Below, piece by piece: positions 37,606 to 46,232 of a stretch of DNA of 64,000 bases (position 1 is its first letter; each line of letters opens with the position of its first letter). The notes beneath the pieces were generated by a model. That model was given only the letters and a program-made list of their open reading frames with translations, did no database searches and was not told where the DNA came from. The translations under genes were made by a program, and so were the position numbers. The stretch is from an uncultured Pedobacter sp. (GTDB taxonomy: Bacteria > Bacteroidota > Bacteroidia > Sphingobacteriales > Sphingobacteriaceae), in the NCBI RefSeq assembly GCF_946480185.1, contig NZ_CAMLIG010000002.1, positions 1 to 64,000 on the forward strand. Direction: 5' to 3'.

Positions 37606-39420
37606 TTAACCCTGCGATAAAATCAAAGCAGTATAAGGTGCAATAGCAATCTCCGCACTCCATTCGCAACCATCGCAAGCCTCGGCAACAGCTTCCACAT
37701 CATAAGATTGGTAATCACCAAACTCTTCGTTGTAGCCTTTCCAATCTGAGTTAAACCTTACCCGCCACATTCCAGGCAATGGAAAACCGATTCTGTAAAC
37801 GGCTTTATCGCTATCAGAAAAATTGAGCACAATTACCGTTGTGTCTTTTTCGCCACCTTCTTTCCAGCGCTGGTAAGCTAAAACTTTTTGCTCATTATCG
37901 GTTCTTATCATTTGGATATGCTGACCCGTTAAGCCCGCTGTAACGCCAGACAGGTTTCGTCTTAAGCCAATTAAATCTTTATGTAGGTGATGATAACCTT
38001 TAAATTTTTTCAGTCTGTCCCAATCAATTGGGTCTGTATCAGAAAACCATTTTCCTTCCAATAATTCTTGCCCTTGAAACAACATTGGAATACCCGGTGC
38101 TGTTAAAACCATCGCCATCCCTAAGGATGCCCGCTTTTTAGAATACCAATTATTAACATCGTCAAAAGCGATTTCTTCTGTTACTCTTGCGCTTCCGTTT
38201 GCAACTTCATCATGAGATTCGGTATAAACTACCCGGCGAAAATAATCACCACTGTATTGGTTCAAAAGTGCTTCGGCCGCATCATTCATGTCTCTATCCT
38301 CATCATGCTGGGCAGTTAATAATTTGCGTACGGGATGTACAAAGGCCGCATCCCACTGGCTACCAAAGCCTAAACCTTCGCCATCTCCTACAGCATCTGT
38401 AACCCAACTTAATTTGTGCAAATCTTCTGCAACGGTTAGTTTATAAGGATACTTTTCTTTAATTTCCTGATTGATTTCTCGCAGTAAAGCCAAACCTTCT
38501 TCTAAAACTCCTTCTGGGTTTTCATCTGCATTTACGTTTCTGATGTAAGGAATCATATCCATGCGTAAGCCGTCGATATGGAAATCCTCTAGCCACATTC
38601 GGGCGTTGTCTTTTATGTAATTTTGTACTTCTAAACGACCAAAATCCGGACGGGTATCTCCCCAAGGAGTGACAGAGCGCCAATCGTTATAAAAATAAAT
38701 TCCGCCTTTTCCGTTCTCGCTCCAACCGTCAAATTGCCACAAATCCAAATCGGACGGTCCAAAATGATTGTAAACCGCATCCAAAATTACCGCAATTCCG
38801 TTGCTGTGAGCTTCTTTTACCAAAGCTTTAAGTGCATCCGGGCCACCATATTCGGTTTCTATTGCAAAAGGATATGATGGATTATAACCCCATGAAAAGC
38901 CTCCCGGAAATTCGTAGGGTGGCATAATTTCAATCACATTAATTCCTAAATCTTTCAAATAAGGGATTTTCTCTTTCAAGGTATAGAAATCTCCTGGTTT
39001 ACCTTCTTCTTTTACGTTGAAAGTACCGAGGTGCAGTTCATAAATTACGGCCTCGTTCCAGTAAGGCATAAAAGACTCATCACTTTCCCAATCAAAACTT
39101 TTATTATCATAAACTACCGAATTGCCATTTGAGTTGGTCAATTCCTTAGCGTAAGGGTCATTCTTTATTAATTTTTCATCATTCTGGGCAATAATTACAA
39201 ACTTGTACTCGCTCCCGGCTTCCGCCTCAGTAACATTTCCTGCATAATAACCATTTTCCTCATGTGCTAATTCTAGTTCATCGGGTGTCCAGTTATTAAA
39301 GTTTCCCATCACAAAAACTTGTTTTGCGTTAGGCGCCCAAACTCTAAAAAACACGCCATTATCATGCAAAATGGCACCCATTCCACTTATTTTTATTTCA
39401 TTCTCTGACTCAGATTTCAT
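37606..39420 (-). CDS. GH13 alpha-glucan enzyme, branching-enzyme or trehalohydrolase-like
   Basis: 604 aa, cytoplasmic (no signal peptide). An N-terminal CBM48 module (FFRVWAPNAKQVFVMGNFNNW) precedes the GH13 barrel starting AVIYELHLGTF. The four conserved regions are intact: DAVYNHFG (Asp214), GLRMDMI (nucleophile Asp288), TVAEDL (acid/base Glu332) and TESHDE (Asp404). The combination resembles glycogen branching enzymes and maltooligosyl-trehalose trehalohydrolases; I cannot choose between them by eye. It stands alone between a terminator and a structured intergenic element, so it is probably a single-gene unit. Confidence 0.88.
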   Translation of the reverse strand: MKSESENEIKISGMGAILHDNGVFFRVWAPNAKQVFVMGNFNNWTPDELELAHEENGYYAGNVTEAEAGSEYKFVIIAQNDEKLIKNDPYAKELTNSNGNSVVYDNKSFDWESDESFMPYWNEAVIYELHLGTFNVKEEGKPGDFYTLKEKIPYLKDLGINVIEIMPPYEFPGGFSWGYNPSYPFAIETEYGGPDALKALVKEAHSNGIAVILDAVYNHFGPSDLDLWQFDGWSENGKGGIYFYNDWRSVTPWGDTRPDFGRLEVQNYIKDNARMWLEDFHIDGLRMDMIPYIRNVNADENPEGVLEEGLALLREINQEIKEKYPYKLTVAEDLHKLSWVTDAVGDGEGLGFGSQWDAAFVHPVRKLLTAQHDEDRDMNDAAEALLNQYSGDYFRRVVYTESHDEVANGSARVTEEIAFDDVNNWYSKKRASLGMAMVLTAPGIPMLFQGQELLEGKWFSDTDPIDWDRLKKFKGYHHLHKDLIGLRRNLSGVTAGLTGQHIQMIRTDNEQKVLAYQRWKEGGEKDTTVIVLNFSDSDKAVYRIGFPLPGMWRVRFNSDWKGYNEEFGDYQSYDVEAVAEACDGCEWSAEIAIAPYTALILSQG

Positions 39421-39493
39421 AAAATTATTTTTTTTACGAAAACGTTTATGCTAAATCTTTGCCACAAAATAAGAGAGGAAACAATAATCTTTT

Positions 39494-39593
39494 GGGCGTT
39501 TAAACGCTGGCTTCCATACTCCGCTAAAGCTTCGGTTTTTTCCGAAGGAAAAGAACTGGCTTTTGCAAAGCCATATTACAGCCAGCTAACGCA
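39494..39593 (-). repeat. structured intergenic element, copy A
   Basis: About 100 bases that can fold as nested stems: GCGTT (39496-39500) with AACGC (39588-39592), GCTGGCT (39506-39512) with AGCCAGC (39580-39586), and inside these a hairpin CTTCGG-TTTTTT-CCGAAG (39530-39547). The left end also holds the perfect palindrome GCGTTTAAACGC. Read on the minus strand it shares landmarks in the same order with the element at 43195-43271 (GCGTTAGC, TTCTTTT, TAGCG, AGCGT, AAACGCC). Confidence 0.6.
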
Positions 39594-39629
39594 AAACCCC
39601 TGTTTAATATTGAAAAATTAAAAATAGCT

Positions 39630-40673
39630 TTAAAAGCTAGCACTATAATATTTCTTCTTGAGCCACAATGAAGCCTTAACCAATATAATTAAGGCAGGTA
39701 CTTCTACCAAAGGCCCAATTACTCCGGCAAACGCCTGTCCGGAATTTAAACCAAAAACTGCAATGGCTACTGCAATGGCCAATTCAAAATTATTCCCCGC
39801 CGCAGTAAAAGCCACGGAAGCGGTTTTATCATAACTTGCGCCCATTGCTTTGGTAAAAAAGAAACCAATAACGAACATTAAAGTAAAATAAACGAGCAAT
39901 GGAACCGCAATTATTAAAACATCCTGAGGAATTTGTACAATCAGCTTTCCTTTAAGCGAAAACATCACCACAATAGTAAAAAGCAAAGCAATTAAAGTAA
40001 TGGGCGATATTGCAGGAATAAATTTGTTGCTGTACCAATCTTCGCCTTTTAATCGCACTAAAACAAAGCGACTTAAAATCCCCATTAAAAACGGGATTCC
40101 TAAATAAACAGCCACGCTTTCGGCAATGGTACTCACAGAAATATTTACAATAGCGCCGTTAAAACCAAAATAAGGTGGCAAAACTGTTATAAATAACCAA
40201 GCGTAAAAACTGTAGGCAAACACCTGAAAAATACTATTTAAGGCTACCAATCCTGCTCCGTATTCGCTACTTCCCTCGGCCAAATCATTCCATACCAAAA
40301 CCATGGCGATACACCGGGCTAAACCAATTAAAATTAAACCCACCATGTATTCTGGATAATCTCGCAAAAAAACAATTGCCAAAAAGAACATCAAAACCGG
40401 TCCTAAAACCCAGTTTAGCAAAAGCGAAATCGATAAAATTTTTACGTTTTTGAAAACTTTGGGCAGTAAGGCATAATTTACTTTTGCCAAAGGCGGATAC
40501 ATCATTAAAATTAAGCCCAGAGCTATTAAAATATTGGTTGAACCACTGCTGTAAGAATTAATTACTTGCGGAAAAGTAGGCACAAAATAACCAATAGTAA
40601 CGCCGAGTGCCATGGCAACAAAAATCCACAAAGTTAAATTACGGTCTAAAAAGCCGAGTTTTTTAGTAGCCAT
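39630..40673 (-). CDS. acr3: ACR3-family arsenite efflux permease
   Basis: Inner-membrane As(OH)3 exporter, 347 aa, ten hydrophobic segments. The ACR3 signature is in segment 4, [18 protein letters not shown], with the conserved Cys needed for transport. Other typical parts are [10 protein letters not shown] and the late [20 protein letters not shown]. It is the last gene of the arsenic operon; its start overlaps the end of the arsenate reductase-like gene by 11 bases, which suggests translational coupling. No ArsA ATPase is present, as usual for ACR3. Confidence 0.96.
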   Translation of the reverse strand: MATKKLGFLDRNLTLWIFVAMALGVTIGYFVPTFPQVINSYSSGSTNILIALGLILMMYPPLAKVNYALLPKVFKNVKILSISLLLNWVLGPVLMFFLAIVFLRDYPEYMVGLILIGLARCIAMVLVWNDLAEGSSEYGAGLVALNSIFQVFAYSFYAWLFITVLPPYFGFNGAIVNISVSTIAESVAVYLGIPFLMGILSRFVLVRLKGEDWYSNKFIPAISPITLIALLFTIVVMFSLKGKLIVQIPQDVLIIAVPLLVYFTLMFVIGFFFTKAMGASYDKTASVAFTAAGNNFELAIAVAIAVFGLNSGQAFAGVIGPLVEVPALIILVKASLWLKKKYYSASF

Positions 40674-41292
40674 GGTTTAATTTAATTTCAGAGAATACAT
40701 AAAATAATTCAGTGGCTATCTGCAAGCTTCTTTCCTCATATTTTTCTGCTTTTTGCGCCGTTTGGTCAAAAGCTTTTGGATCCTCAAAAGGTAATGCAAT
40801 TCTTTGTTCGGCTCCGGCAATAAAAGGGCAAGCGCCATCTGCTTCGGTACAGGTTAATATTGCCGCGAAAGCTCCTGACGGATTAAATTCCGCATCGTAC
40901 TTTTTAGAAAACGCGATAACAGAAGGTTCATTCTCACTGTATTTTATCGCGTAAATTGGATTTGCTTCTTCCGAAAGTTTATTGATATGAAAACCAGCAC
41001 TCTGTAAAGCCACTATCGCCTGTGGAAAAACAGCCGTAGCTTCTGTGCCACCAGAATAACAAAACACATTTTTTACACCGAAATGGAAAGCTAAAGCCTG
41101 TGCCCAAACTTGAGATAAATGGCTCCTGCGTGAATTGTGCGTACAAATAAAATTTAACCGGATTTCTTGATGGTCATCAACCTTGTTTTGTATAAAATTG
41201 ATTAAGCGCTGTAAAACTAATTTTCGTTCTTCAGTAATATCTTTGGTGCGGAGCTGAGAAATACAACTCGATAATTTTTCAAATAATTCCAT
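40663..41292 (-). CDS. arsenate reductase-like protein of the low-molecular-weight phosphatase fold
   Basis: 209 aa, cytoplasmic. An N-terminal helical stretch of 45 residues precedes the phosphatase-type P-loop [15 protein letters not shown], in which Cys50 and Arg56 form CX5R. Later Cys residues in [18 protein letters not shown] could act as the relay thiols that thioredoxin-linked arsenate reductases use. The likely reaction is As(V) to As(III), feeding the ACR3 pump encoded just downstream. It is longer than classical ArsC (about 130 aa). A protein phosphatase annotation is the alternative but less likely in this operon. Confidence 0.88.
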   Translation of the reverse strand: MELFEKLSSCISQLRTKDITEERKLVLQRLINFIQNKVDDHQEIRLNFICTHNSRRSHLSQVWAQALAFHFGVKNVFCYSGGTEATAVFPQAIVALQSAGFHINKLSEEANPIYAIKYSENEPSVIAFSKKYDAEFNPSGAFAAILTCTEADGACPFIAGAEQRIALPFEDPKAFDQTAQKAEKYEERSLQIATELFYVFSEIKLNHGY

Positions 41293-41309
41293 TTAGTGAA
41301 AATTTAAAA

Positions 41310-41771
41310 TTAGCAACAGCCACCACCGGGTGTACAGCTATTTAACACTTTAAGTTCAATAGGTTTACTTTTTTGCGGACTTATCCCACAGTTTTCCTCG
41401 GCTAAACAAGCAGTTTGTTTGGTTTTAAGCACAAATTCTTTTCCGTTAAAATCAAGTCCGTATTTGCCTACCGTTTCTGTTTGGTATTCTACTTCCAGGT
41501 CTAAATCTTCATCGCCAAAAATCTTTTCAGATAACATAATAATTTGCAGTAGTTTTTCGGGCGACAATCTGTGGTTTAAATCGTTATCAACCCAAAGTTG
41601 AAAAACCGCTACTTTCTCCATCCTAACGGTTCCGCCACAATCTATAAAATGCTTGGTCCTTAGCCCAAACTCAGTTACATGAAAATGCTGCGGTACAAAT
41701 TCTCCGTTAGGTGATTTAAAATCAACAGCGGTAAAGTTGCTTAAATGGTTTTTAAATTCAGATAATTTCAT
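41310..41771 (-). CDS. DUF6428-type arsenic-operon protein with C-terminal Cys cluster
   Basis: 153 aa, cytoplasmic, of a family commonly found in Bacteroidota arsenic operons between arsR and the reductase; its role is not known to me. The body contains HFHVTEFGLRTKHFIDCGGT and FQLWVDNDLNHRLSPEKLL. The C-terminus is NSCTPGGGCC, three Cys in the last eight residues, plausibly an As(III)-binding tail. It begins 22 bases after arsR stops and ends 17 bases before the reductase-like gene, so it is in the same operon. Confidence 0.8.
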   Translation of the reverse strand: MKLSEFKNHLSNFTAVDFKSPNGEFVPQHFHVTEFGLRTKHFIDCGGTVRMEKVAVFQLWVDNDLNHRLSPEKLLQIIMLSEKIFGDEDLDLEVEYQTETVGKYGLDFNGKEFVLKTKQTACLAEENCGISPQKSKPIELKVLNSCTPGGGCC

Positions 41772-41793
41772 AATTATATCTTTTTAGTGATGA

Positions 41794-42126
41794 TTAACAG
41801 CAGGATTTTGTTTTGTTAAGGATTTTGGATGAAACATTTGCAAAAAACTGATGAAGCAACTCAACGGCTTCTTCGTTCAAACAATAACAAATGGCATTTC
41901 CTTCAATGTTTCCCTTAATAATCCCCGCATTCTTTAATTCCTTTAAATGCTGAGAAACGGTGGGCTGTGCTAGCGGAAGCACATTTACAATATCGCCGCA
42001 GATACATGTTTCTACACTTAAAAGATATTGAATAATTGCCACCCTTGCCGGATGCCCAACTGCCTTAGCTAAAATTGCTAGGGTATTTTGTTCTTCCGTA
42101 AAGTGATCGGTTTTGCTTGCGCCCAT
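41794..42126 (-). CDS. arsR: ArsR-family arsenite-responsive repressor
   Basis: Winged-helix repressor, 110 aa, first gene of the arsenic operon. The inducer site is VETCICGD (Cys41 and Cys43), just before the recognition helix [19 protein letters not shown], as in arsenite-sensing members. The extreme C-terminus KSCC adds two more thiols that could complete a three-coordinate As(III) site. A 16-bp palindrome 11 bases upstream of the start codon is the likely autoregulatory operator. Confidence 0.95.
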   Translation of the reverse strand: MGASKTDHFTEEQNTLAILAKAVGHPARVAIIQYLLSVETCICGDIVNVLPLAQPTVSQHLKELKNAGIIKGNIEGNAICYCLNEEAVELLHQFFANVSSKILNKTKSCC

Positions 42127-42136
42127 TATTATATTT

Positions 42137-42152
42137 TAATATTGCAATATTA
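42137..42152 (-). promoter_or_regulatory. probable ArsR operator palindrome
   Basis: TAATATTGCAATATTA is a perfect 16-base palindrome placed 10 bases before the arsR start codon, where a repressor would block its own transcription. Palindromes with this AT-rich form are usual for the ArsR family. A related but imperfect copy of the whole region is found at 42981-43020. Confidence 0.6.
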
Positions 42153-42252
42153 CGATAATAAAACATCTATACAAATTATTCTTATAACTTTTTGTAAGGC
42201 ATAATTTAAACTCAAACAATTATGGCCTGGCAAACAAAATATAATATGCTTA

Positions 42253-42426
42253 ATGAAAATGGTATTAATTAGCGTAACGCTATCGCAAATCTATAATGTC
42301 AATTGGTTATGGCTTACTGCGTTTGTAGGTTTCAACTTGCTTCAATCTTCCATCACCGGCTTTTGCCCTTTAGAATGGGGACTTAAAAAGTTTGGTGTAG
42401 AAAAAGGCGATAAAAAATGCTGTTAA
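42253..42426 (+). pseudogene. N-terminally truncated DUF2892 membrane protein
   Basis: Reading to the TAA at 42424 gives a good match to the second half of DUF2892 proteins: VLISVTLSQIYNVNWLWL, TAFVGFNLLQSSITGFCPLE, LKKFGVEKGDKKCC. The usual first 20-25 residues, with the TxR..R..AG motif and the first half of the initial membrane helix, are missing. A start at the ATG at 42253 would give a 57-residue protein beginning MKMVLISV. It is divergent from arsR. It may be a decayed gene or a shortened working one; the CC end matches the other arsenic-locus proteins. Confidence 0.6.
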
Positions 42427-42553
42427 TGGCTAATAGCTAAACACTGGCATAAAAGAAACCCAGGAAATAATTCCGTAGGTAACGAACTGCCTTACTATAA
42501 CCATTCATTGAGATATATTTGTATATAGTTATTCATACACTTAAATAAAAAAC

Positions 42554-42940
42554 ATGAGCTATTATTTTGCAAAAACGATTAGTGAGGATTTTAATACTGC
42601 TATCGAAAAAGTAACTGAAGAACTAAAAAAAGAAGGCTTCGGTATTCTTACAGAAATTGATTTACAGAAAACCTTGAAAATCAAATTAGATGTTGATTTT
42701 AGGAAATATAAGATATTGGGTGCCTGTAACCCTCAATTCGCATATCAGGCGGTACTGGCTGAACCTTCTATCGGAACAATGTTGCCCTGCAATGTCATCG
42801 TTCAGGAAAAAGAGGATGGAAAAGTAGAAGTTTCTGCTGTTGATCCGATGGCTTCCATGATGGCTGTAAAAAATGAGAAACTAAATGGAGTGGCGGAAGA
42901 GGTGAGGAAGAAATTGGAGCGGGTAATTTCTAATCTATAA
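42554..42940 (+). CDS. DUF302-family protein
   Basis: 128 aa, cytoplasmic. The family pattern is clear: an N-terminal FNTAIEKVTEELKKEGFGIL, then TLKIKLDVDFRKYKILGACNPQFAYQAL-like text with the conserved Cys (about 57), and IGTMLPCNVIVQE followed by VSAVDPM. DUF302 proteins are often near metal, sulfur or cytochrome genes; their function is not known. It lies 127 bases after the DUF2892 fragment on the same strand and is followed by a hairpin terminator. Confidence 0.88.
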   Translation: MSYYFAKTISEDFNTAIEKVTEELKKEGFGILTEIDLQKTLKIKLDVDFRKYKILGACNPQFAYQAVLAEPSIGTMLPCNVIVQEKEDGKVEVSAVDPMASMMAVKNEKLNGVAEEVRKKLERVISNL

Positions 42941-42951
42941 ATCTCCTATAA

Positions 42952-42985
42952 CAAAACAGGTAGCTGTAAAAAGTTGCCTGTTTTG
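42952..42985 (+). terminator. hairpin after the DUF302 gene
   Basis: CAAAACAGG (42952-42960) pairs with CCTGTTTTG (42977-42985). The stem starts 12 bases after the stop codon, and its descending arm contains TTTT but no further U-run follows. A modest terminator candidate; its right end overlaps the duplicated arsR leader. Confidence 0.5.
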
Positions 42986-43020
42986 CTTATGCCCATTGTT
43001 ATATTTTAATATTGCTATAA
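42981..43020. repeat. second copy of the arsR 5' end and leader
   Basis: Bases 42981-43020 match 42111-42150 at about 33 of the first 36 positions, at an offset of exactly 870. The copied part covers the first five or six arsR codons (as minus-strand ATG GGC..AGC AAA), the spacer TTATATTTTAATATT and the left half of the operator palindrome; the right half is changed, so the palindrome is lost. No arsR body follows. Confidence 0.7.
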
Positions 43021-43194
43021 ATATTGAATCCGAAAAAAAGAGAGTTTTTATAAAAAATATTTAATTATTCACTTCGCACTAAACCATTTATCCGCAGAAC
43101 GAAGATGAAATAGTTCCAACAACACTTATGAATTTGAGTTGGATTAATTTTTCACCTTTTTGAGCTTAGTAATCTGTTTTTTATTGTTAATAGA

Positions 43195-43271
43195 TGCGTT
43201 AGCGATGAAAGCGACATTCTTTTATCCTTTCTGACCGGAAAGATATAGCGAACAGCGTGTTAAAACGCCAA
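43195..43271 (+). repeat. structured intergenic element, copy B
   Basis: About 77 bases with ends GCGTT (43196-43200) and AACGC (43264-43268) as inverted repeats and an inner CTTTC...GAAAG hairpin. The sequence carries AGCGATGAAAGCGAC and GATATAGCGAACAGCG, a form I associate with dispersed intergenic repeats of Bacteroidota. It is a diverged, oppositely oriented relative of copy A at 39494-39593. The remainder of the gap 42941-43335 shows no gene. Confidence 0.6.
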
Positions 43272-43335
43272 GTTATTAATAATCAAACTCAGCTTATGAA
43301 TATTAAAAAATCGTATATATTTATTGGAAAAGAAC

Positions 43336-44027
43336 CTAGAATTCGAATCCTAAATTTAAAAGACTTGTTACATTAATGGATCTTTTATCGCCAGTTCTTT
43401 GTTCTTTTGGGATGATATTTGCTAATCCCGGAGCAAAGCTGAAGTCTAAAAATAATCCGTTTTTCAATTGGTAACCTACTAGAAAATTGAGTCCATAATC
43501 CACGGGAGCATAAGCATCTGTAGCTGAATTTCCGATTTTTAATTTGTCTTTTTGAGTAGTTCTATTGTTAGTAGAATTTATGTTTCTTGCTTTAATTTGC
43601 CTCCAACGGCATAAGCAAAATATGGTCCTCCCCCTAATTGCACATTTCCTTTTCCTAATGGTAATTTTAAAACTGCATTTACCGGAATTTCAATATAAAT
43701 AGGTTTGTAGCTAAACACCGTAGCATTAGTTTGGTAATTATTTTGAGCATCTAAATATTCAACTATCTCATTTGCCACGAAGCCTTTACTTAAAACAGAG
43801 ATTCCGGGCTGTAAGAAGAACTCTTTTGTGATTTCGTAATCTGCTAATACACCTGCCCCTAATGAATTAGTGCTAGTAAAAGAGCCCTGTGAATTAGACA
43901 AGTAATTACTGCTAGCGGTAGCAGATCCTCCTAAAAATTTAACCCCAAATTGCACCTTTTTTAAATCTTGGGCATTGGCCAACTTCATTGAAACCAACAT
44001 TAAATAGAGTATAAGTTTCTTCATCAT
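43336..44027 (-). pseudogene. PorT-type outer-membrane beta-barrel protein, broken by a frameshift
   Basis: The intact first part (44027 to 43578) begins with a signal peptide (LILYLMLVSMKLANA) and beta-barrel strands (FGVKFLGGSATASS, FFLQPGISVLSKGF, YIEIPVNAVLKLPL, VQLGGGPYFAYAVGGKLKQE). It then hits TAA at 43578-43580. In the neighbouring frame the barrel continues at once with KLKIGNSATDAYAPVDYGLN, LVGYQLKNGLFLDFSFAPGL and LLNLGFEF, stopping at 43336-43338 with the terminal Phe typical of outer-membrane proteins. One base appears to have been lost near 43584. If this is a sequencing error the gene would be intact, about 230 aa. Confidence 0.8.
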
Positions 44028-44076
44028 CTAAAATTTACTCTAAAGTATAAATTCCTTTGGTAGGATGATAAAAAAA

Positions 44077-45126
44077 TTAATGCCCAGCCTCTTTCTTTGG
44101 GAAAGCTAAAGACGCAACCACACTAACCGTTAAAATAGCTAGAATAATGAACAGTGAATGAATGGTGGTAAAGCCCCAAAATTCTAACCAATGATGCGCC
44201 AACATTTTAATACCGATAAACATCAACAATACGGCTAAACCTGTTTTTAAATAATGGAACTTGTCAATTACGTTTACCAACAAGAAAAACATGGAACGCA
44301 AGCCTAAAATAGCGAAGATGTTTGAAAAGAAAACGATATAAGGATCTTTGGTAACCGCAAATATTGCAGGAATAGAATCTACTGCGAATATCACATCGCT
44401 AAATTCAATCACCAAAAGCACTACAAAAAGTGGCGTTATAAATAATTTCCCTTTATTACGATGGAAAAAATTATGGCCTACATACTTCGGAGTAATCGGA
44501 AAAAAACGGGAAGCAAATTTAACAACCGTATGATTTTCTGGATCTATTTTCTCTTCCTCATCCTTCGCCAAAAACATCATAAAACCACTATAAATCAGAA
44601 ATGCACCAAAAATATACAATATCCAACCAAACTGACTAATAAGCGTTGCGCCTAAAAATATGAAGATAAAACGCATGACGACTGCGCCTAAAATCCCCCA
44701 AAATAATACTCGATGATAATATTTTTCATCCACATTAAAGGCAGAAAAAATAAGTACCATCACAAAAATATTATCTACAGACAGTGCGTATTCGATTACA
44801 TAACCTGTAATGAACTCTAAACCTAAATTATCTTTATACCTATCAAGATTTTGGTGAAAATCGGCACTTTTAACATTGATGTTATGCTGATGATCTTTAA
44901 CAATCTGCTCTAACTGAGTTTGATTTTTAACGTTATGTAGCTCTTGACCTTCCGTTCTCAAGAAAAAATAGAATCCAATAGCAAAAGAGACCCAAACAGC
45001 ACTCATAATTGCGGCTTGTTTAAAAGTCACTTTTTGGTCTTTTTTATGGAATATACCTAAATCTAAGGCAAGCATGAGCACAATAAATAGTGCGAAGACA
45101 CCAAAGAAAATCAATTCGTGACTCAT
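44077..45126 (-). CDS. TerC/Alx-family membrane protein
   Basis: Inner-membrane protein, 349 aa, about nine hydrophobic segments. The two TerC half-signatures are visible: EYALSVDNIFVMVLIF and VVLLVIEFSDVIFAVDSIPAIFAV, each with acidic residues inside the membrane that are thought to bind metal. A loop of about 60 mostly polar residues (about 58-110) separates the early helices. Family members export manganese (Alx, MeeY, MeeF) or give tellurite resistance. It starts immediately after the stop of the polyprenyl synthetase gene, so the two share a transcript although their functions are unrelated. Confidence 0.92.
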   Translation of the reverse strand: MSHELIFFGVFALFIVLMLALDLGIFHKKDQKVTFKQAAIMSAVWVSFAIGFYFFLRTEGQELHNVKNQTQLEQIVKDHQHNINVKSADFHQNLDRYKDNLGLEFITGYVIEYALSVDNIFVMVLIFSAFNVDEKYYHRVLFWGILGAVVMRFIFIFLGATLISQFGWILYIFGAFLIYSGFMMFLAKDEEEKIDPENHTVVKFASRFFPITPKYVGHNFFHRNKGKLFITPLFVVLLVIEFSDVIFAVDSIPAIFAVTKDPYIVFFSNIFAILGLRSMFFLLVNVIDKFHYLKTGLAVLLMFIGIKMLAHHWLEFWGFTTIHSLFIILAILTVSVVASLAFPKKEAGH

Positions 45127-46098
45127 TTATTTTTTTCTTTCTGTGGTAAATTTCACCAGATTTTCTAACCCGGATCTAAACTCAGATTTTGGGAATGTGT
45201 ATAAAATATCAAAAGCCTGTTGTTGATATAAAAACATCTGTTCTTCGGCATAAGCTAAACCACCGCTTTCTTTCACAAAACTGATAATCTGGTTAATTTT
45301 AGCTTCATCATCGTTATGATTTTTAACCAAATTAATCATCTGCTTTTTATCAGCTTTTGACGCTTTATTAAGTGCATAAATCAACGGAAGGGTGACTTTC
45401 TTCTCCTTAATATCCAATCCTTTTGGCTTGCCAACATCATCTACTCCAAAATCAAATAAATCATCTTTTATTTGAAATGCAATACCAATTTTCTCGCCAA
45501 AGTTTTTCATCATCTCCACCACCTCGGGTTTAGCACCTGAAGAAGCCGCCCCTGCGGCGCAACAAGAAGATATTAAAGAAGCTGTCTTTTGTCGGATAAC
45601 TTCGTAGTAAATAGCTTCGCTAATATCCATACGGCGAACCTTTTCGATTTGCAACAGTTCGCCTTCGCTCATTTGCTGTACTGCATCAGAAACAATTTTT
45701 AATAAGGCAAATTCTTGGTTATCAACCGAAAGTTGCAATCCTTTTGAAAGCAGGTAATCACCCACTAAAACGGCAATTTTGTTTTTCCAAAGTGCATTTA
45801 CAGAGAAAAAACCACGACGTTCAAAAGAGTTGTCCACCACATCATCATGTACCAAAGTGGCCGTGTGTAGAAGCTCAACCAATGCTGCTCCGCGATAAGT
45901 TGATTCGGTTATTCCACCACATAAACCGGCCGAAAAAAACACGAACATTGGTCGCATTTGTTTCCCTTTTCGTTTAACGATATAATGCGTAATCCGATCT
46001 AACAGAGGCACACTACTTTGCATGGAGACTTTGAACTTTTCTTCAAAAGCATCTAGTTCTGTAGCAATAGGCGTCTTTATTTGGTCGAGTTTTAACAT
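45127..46098 (-). CDS. polyprenyl diphosphate synthase
   Basis: Cytoplasmic trans-prenyltransferase, about 323 aa from the ATG at 46098 (an upstream Met at 46137 would add 13 residues). The two Asp-rich motifs are HDDVVDNSFERRG and IKDDLFDFGVDDVGKP, and KRKGKQMRPM is the conserved IPP-binding stretch. Its length fits an octaprenyl-type or menaquinone side-chain synthase. It is followed with no gap by terC. Confidence 0.93.
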   Translation of the reverse strand: MLKLDQIKTPIATELDAFEEKFKVSMQSSVPLLDRITHYIVKRKGKQMRPMFVFFSAGLCGGITESTYRGAALVELLHTATLVHDDVVDNSFERRGFFSVNALWKNKIAVLVGDYLLSKGLQLSVDNQEFALLKIVSDAVQQMSEGELLQIEKVRRMDISEAIYYEVIRQKTASLISSCCAAGAASSGAKPEVVEMMKNFGEKIGIAFQIKDDLFDFGVDDVGKPKGLDIKEKKVTLPLIYALNKASKADKKQMINLVKNHNDDEAKINQIISFVKESGGLAYAEEQMFLYQQQAFDILYTFPKSEFRSGLENLVKFTTERKK

Positions 46099-46232
46099 TA
46101 TATCAAAAAAATCATTTACAGATTGGGTTGCAAACATAAGGTAAAAAACCCGATTTTTACTACAAAATTAAGCTTAGAGGCTTTGTATTATAGCTTTTGA
46201 TTATATTTGATTTCTTAAAAAAAACAAATAAA

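Noticed and set aside
42224..42270. Separate 16-codon frame starting MAWQTKYN before the DUF2892 fragment
   Set aside because: It does not resemble the missing DUF2892 N-terminus and stops early; probably chance.
43578..43590. Programmed -1 frameshift in the outer-membrane protein gene
   Set aside because: No X-XXY-YYZ slippery heptamer at the junction; simple base loss or a sequence error explains it better.
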